Below, piece after piece: positions 60,108 through 64,000 of a stretch of DNA of 64,000 bases. A model generated the notes under the pieces. That model had not been told where the DNA came from. It did not search any database and saw only the letters and a program-made list of their open reading frames with translations. The first letter of the stretch is position 1. Each line of letters starts with the position of its first letter. The DNA comes from Klebsormidium nitens (Eukaryota > Streptophyta > Klebsormidiophyceae > Klebsormidiales > Klebsormidiaceae): assembly GCA_000708835.1 (NCBI GenBank), contig DF237266.1, positions 1-64,000 on the forward strand. The letters run 5' to 3'. The translations under genes were made by a program, and so were the position numbers.

Positions 60108-62884
60108 ATGAGTGCCAAGGCGGCCGCAGAGAAGGCGGTCAAGACCGTCAGGGGCATTGACTGGGGGCTTTTGGAAAGGCTTGTGAAGTCGGATGATGGC
60201 AGGAAAGAGTTGTTGACGCTCAGGAGAACAATTGACGAGACCCGGACGCAGCTTGATCTCTTCAGGAAAAGGGTGAGTTCCGGGCAGATCACACTGCGTT
60301 CAAGCCGACAACCTCACTAAAAGAAGAGCTGTGGAGATCTTCTTTTATTTTGTTTCTCTTATTTCTAGGCTGTCCTGGTGAGATTTTTGAATGGATCAAA
60401 GAGGATCTCATGGAACAATATGAAGTTTGGCTACAGACTTATGTATGCCAATTTCAAGCAGTGCTCTGTTACTGCTTGGCCTAGGGTTTGATTGTTTCGA
60501 TCAGTCACGTAGGGGGTAAGTGCGTCTCTATCTTCCAATGGTTTTGAAAGCAGTGGCCCACCTGTTGATGTCATCATTACCACATGCATTGCAAGGAGGA
60601 CTTGTTGGTCCTTTCTGTAGTGCTGGCGTGCCAAATGTGGTCCCAAAGTGGTTAATCTTTGGACAAAGAAACCGTTTGTCTGGCTTGCAATGCAGTCAAT
60701 GTTGCTCAATTCACAAGCATTGATGCAACCTTGAGAGCAGTGGAATCAGTCAGGGAAGTTCTGGCCTTCGCTCAACAAAAGATTGGCACAGTTGAGAATT
60801 GCAAGGGTGTATTCGAAGATGCATGTTGATCCTGGCAGCATTCGAGGTGGATTGCTCTGGCTGCCAGGCTTGTTCTCCTACTTTGGGAAGTTGTGTTACG
60901 TACTTAATCTGATCAGGTGCTACTTGACTTCACAGTCAATGTGGACTGCTTACGGTCAGCAATCTGCGCATATTGCCTGGCTCTAATTCAATACTCTCTT
61001 GGGTCGCTGCATCCTGACCCACTGTGAACGGATTTCGTGTGATCACGGGTGTGCTTTCTGAAAAACAAGTAGAGCCCAAAATCTTGCAGTTTTTCTGCGT
61101 ACCTGCGGGCCCGCCTTATTTTCTGCGCACCTCCGGGTAGAATTTTATTGTCTTCTTGGTGGTCAAGTCAAGCTCCTGGAATGTGTGCCTCAGGCATCTA
61201 GGAATTACAAAGAAGGGGCTTCCACACTGAAATCAACCTTCAGTTTGGAATGACGTCAAGCATAATACCCTGCTGCTAAATGTTATTAATCCGGCGCGCT
61301 AAGCCACTCTAAAGAGGTGTGCCTTGCTCGGGACTTGGTTCCCTGCAGATAAGTGCTTGGTTGTTTTTGTCTATCGCCAGACGTTTAACCAGTGTCCTTC
61401 TCACTTTCTTCAGAAACCAGTCAACATTGATTGGAACTACTACAAGGCGGAGCTGAACCCCGTGATGATTGATGAGTTCAAGGCCGCATATGAGGGTGAG
61501 CTGCTACTCTGCTGTAGCCTGTTGTTTGACAACGTGCCCTTCCATTTTTTTCGTCTTGCATATAGAAATTATCTAGGTTCAGCATATTGTTCGCTTGTCT
61601 CAAGCTTGCCAGGTGGAGCGCGATGCATTTCCTAGTCCCGGTTTATCATGGTATGAGCTGACTTACGAGCATGATTCTTTGCAGATGTCAAGATTGGCGA
61701 GTACAAGGAAACGCTCTCGCCCAAGTTTGAGCAGGACTACAAGGAGATGGTATGATTCCTTGAGTGTGGCTTTTTGTTGTTGTGTTGATCATGTGGTTGA
61801 CAAGTTTTCCTCAGTTGCCCATCAAAAGATGGTTGCTCTGATCAGCGATGTGGAGCTCAAATTTGTTACAAGAGGCTTGCCCAAGAGCACTCTGTGTAAC
61901 GCATCTGCCTTTTGTTGATTAGGTTGCTAAATGCTGCTAAGCTATTTACTCAGAAACAAGCTTTGTCAGGTGTCTGGAAAACTTTCTGCGCTGGTCTTCA
62001 ACGAAGCTCTGCCATCCAAACCTGTGTCCTCTTTTTGGAAGACCTCATCTGTCTCAGTATACGGTCCTTGCTACCAGATTGTCTGTCCAGTATGGATTGG
62101 ATCTGTTTCGGCATCTGATTGCCCGACGTTCTGGATAAAAGTAGGGCCAGCAGCGGGAAGGTGCAGTTCATCTGTACTTTGTGTTAAGGTAACTTGCAAC
62201 AAACTGCTCCTGATTGTTAGTAGTTCGCCTTGCATGATTCCAGGTGACGAAGGCTGCTGAAGCAGCAAAGGAGGCTAAAGTGGAAGCCGCCAAGTTGGAA
62301 GCTGAAGCAAAGGAGCTCGAGAAGCAAAAGGTGACAAATGTTCCAGTGGATACTGATGGACTATCATTCGGGACCGATGACTCATTTGAAGTTTCGTTGT
62401 GTGAAGTCGGTCGAATGAAATGGATGGTTCTTTTTGCAGAGAAGGCGCGCCAGTGCAAGGATCACTGTGGATGCTGCTATTCTTTGCCGAATTGTAAGAA
62501 CCTATAAAGGGAAGCACTTTTGAAAGGAGCCCCACAATCAATCGTTACATACATGACAGCAGGCGGTGCCGTAAATTGTAAATCTGTCCTGTTGGATGTT
62601 GCTGCAAATGAAAGCAATTGCTAAAGGGCTCTGTTTTAATTGATAAATTCAAGTTTGTGTCTTGTGGTTTATTGCTTCTTTCGCTTTCCCCTCCCCCTTC
62701 TTTTTGCGGTTTCCCCTCTTTGCTTTACCATCCAGATTCCTAAGGTGAAAACGGGATATCTGTCTCAATGCAGGCTGCCCTCAAGACCCTCACGGCTGAC
62801 GAGTACTTCAAGTCCCACCCTCAAGTCCTAGAGCAGATTGATGACGAAATCCGACAAGGAATCTGGGGGCCCTCCAAGGAGTAG
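60108..62884 (+). CDS. Mitochondrial ATP synthase subunit d
   Basis: There are five exons: 60108-60272, 61414-61495, 61685-61749, 62244-62330 and 62774-62884. All phases agree, giving 169 aa, almost exactly the length of the plant protein. The N-terminus has VRGIDWGLLERLVKSDDGRKEL. The middle has VNIDWNYYKAELNP, MIDEFKAAYE and SPKFEQDYKEM. A long charged helix follows (AKEAKVEAAKLEAEAKELEKQK). The C-terminus carries the plant signature LTADEYFKSHPQ and a tail EIRQGIWGPSKE. Subunit d is part of the peripheral stalk that holds F1 against rotation in the inner mitochondrial membrane. An in-frame ATG upstream at 60015 would add 31 residues. I prefer 60108 because family members start close to the conserved IDW segment without a cleaved presequence. 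Confidence 0.95.
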
Positions 62885-64000
62885 GTTGTGTAACAGATTG
62901 TCTGATCAGATCTAGCATCATTGACTGCGCCGTACGCTCTATGCGACTTTCAAGTCCCTCTTTCTATTCTGTGAACAGCGGTTGGCGGTATTCTGCACTA
63001 CATGTGGTCCGCATGCTACCTGTGCCCTTGCCGGCCAACTCGTGTAAGCCTTGATGTATCATAGTTACGAGCTTCAGATCCCTGCATTTTCAACGTCGCA
63101 CCTGTGAAGTTCTTAATCAAGTTGCACAAAACTCCTGTGGTTGTGCGGCTTGGCCTGCTATCTTCACCTCATGACAGTTCGACGTTTCGAGAGGCTCAAA
63201 TATGTACGGGCATGATCAAAGTGCATTCACGGAGCTAGTTGATTGATACTGCGTAATATTTAACTGTTGCGAACCTGGTCGCAAGAGTGCTGTACCTGAA
63301 GCAACCCAAGCTCCCCCCCCCCAATTACACAATTCGTAACCGGGTGCCAGGTGCGCGGCCAGTGGCGGTGTCCTTGGATTTCTCCGCACATGTGTGCGCA
63401 AAGTCACTTCCAGTGCACGTTGTGCGAAACGTTACGCTGTATAGAGCTAGCTTGTGCTAGCCAAAACACGTGGAACATCATGTGAATTAAGGTGCCCGCA
63501 TCATTAGGGTTTGCATACCTTGTTGGACATGACTCGTAGCCGTAGCAAGTTGCGGAGTCAAAAAACAAATTCCCAGCCGCGCCGGAAACCGTGCTCCACG
63601 CCGGGCCACATGGCGGCTAAGGGCGTTAATAAATTGGAAACGTTACCATCATGCAGCGATGCGATATATGCATTTGAGATGGGTACTAATGTAACCGATA
63701 AGCTCTGTACGCTTCCGTGTCAAAACACGTCCATGCAAAGCTAGACTCAGCTAGATAGGTGCATGCTGGCACATGCAGCAATCGAGAAGCTTACCATGAA
63801 CCGATCTCTGATCCATCAAAATACAGGATTGAAAAAAGTAATATGTACTACAAAACGCTGTCGCATGCGAGAGCCCTGCCAAGCAACTGAAATTACATTT
63901 TCTCAAGTGCCGATGGCTGTCGGACCCCTGAAAATGCCAAGAACGAGTCTATCTATGTGCAGCATTTTTTTGCGAACAACTTGGCTTTATGCCGTACCGT
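62885..64000. other. Downstream region with no recognised gene
   Basis: This is the 3' flank of the ATP synthase gene and intergenic sequence. It includes a C-run near 63313 and a reverse telo-box-like ttagggttt at 63504-63512. A short plus-strand frame at 63511-63744 has no similarity I recognise. The window ends without entering another identifiable gene. Confidence 0.4.

Noticed and set aside
62736-62744. A possible 9-nt microexon (ccag/ATTCCTAAG/gtgaaa) in the ATP synthase d gene
   Set aside because: Joining exon 4 directly to the exon at 62774 already gives the expected KQK-AALKTLTADEYF continuity and correct total length, so the microexon is unnecessary.
1-64000. CRISPR arrays, rRNA genes, prokaryotic operons or autonomous transposons
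   Set aside because: None of the required patterns was seen: no regularly spaced identical repeats with unique spacers, no rRNA-like conserved blocks, no reverse transcriptase or transposase frames. The split genes show this is eukaryotic nuclear DNA.

Overview
The window is nuclear DNA from a photosynthetic eukaryote. Nearly every gene is split by short GT-AG introns (about 60-800 bp). The gene set is green-lineage: an armadillo-repeat kinesin, a thylakoid-lumen PsbP-domain protein, an OXA insertase fused to TPRs, farnesylcysteine lyase and a mitochondrial ATP synthase subunit d of plant type. A SHIPPO (PG-rich) repeat protein of the kind found in axonemes suggests flagellated cells. Balanced base composition, compact introns and about one gene per 5 kb fit a streptophyte alga (Klebsormidium-like) or an early land plant. 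This assignment is inference.

Layout. 1.2-2.2 kb (-): acidic/basic nuclear-type protein, 5' end unresolved. 2.7-6.2 kb (-): organellar translation initiation factor IF-3. 6.4-6.9 kb (-): small two-exon hypothetical. 7.3-14.5 kb (+): OXA1/YidC-type mitochondrial insertase with C-terminal TPRs, 14 exons. 15.6-21.8 kb (-): ARK kinesin, 12 exons. 21.9-23.8 kb: intergenic DNA with a long inverted repeat. 23.8-24.2 kb (+): PIG-Y-like GPI-anchor protein. 25.8-30.8 kb (-): farnesylcysteine lyase, 7 exons. 31.7-35.4 kb (+): TM9SF (nonaspanin) paralogue that stops before its membrane domain. 36.9-44.6 kb (-): SVOP/organic-cation-type MFS transporter, 17 exons. 45.6-48.9 kb (+): PsbP-domain lumen protein. 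50.1-53.0 kb (+): canopy/DUF3456-like ER protein with a C-terminal membrane anchor. 54.3-58.0 kb (-): SHIPPO-repeat protein. 60.1-62.9 kb (+): mitochondrial ATP synthase subunit d.

The exon models were built by hand. At each junction I looked for GT and AG, checked that reading phase is preserved, and checked that the joined protein continues a known family pattern. For OXA, ARK, farnesylcysteine lyase, the TM9SF-like gene, MFS, PsbP, canopy-like and ATP synthase d, the whole chain closes from ATG to stop in phase. IF-3, the SHIPPO gene and the acidic gene have unresolved 5' ends.

The genes do not form a pathway. Four of them serve organelles of endosymbiotic origin: IF-3, OXA, PsbP and ATP synthase d. 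Four act in the secretory or endomembrane system: PIG-Y, farnesylcysteine lyase, TM9SF-like and canopy-like. From 7 to 45 kb the genes alternate strand strictly, giving divergent and convergent pairs. I saw no rRNA, tRNA, CRISPR array or intact transposon. The observations most worth checking are the lumenal-only TM9SF gene, the membrane-anchored canopy gene, a minisatellite that repeats a 3' splice site inside the OXA gene, and the inverted repeat around 23 kb.
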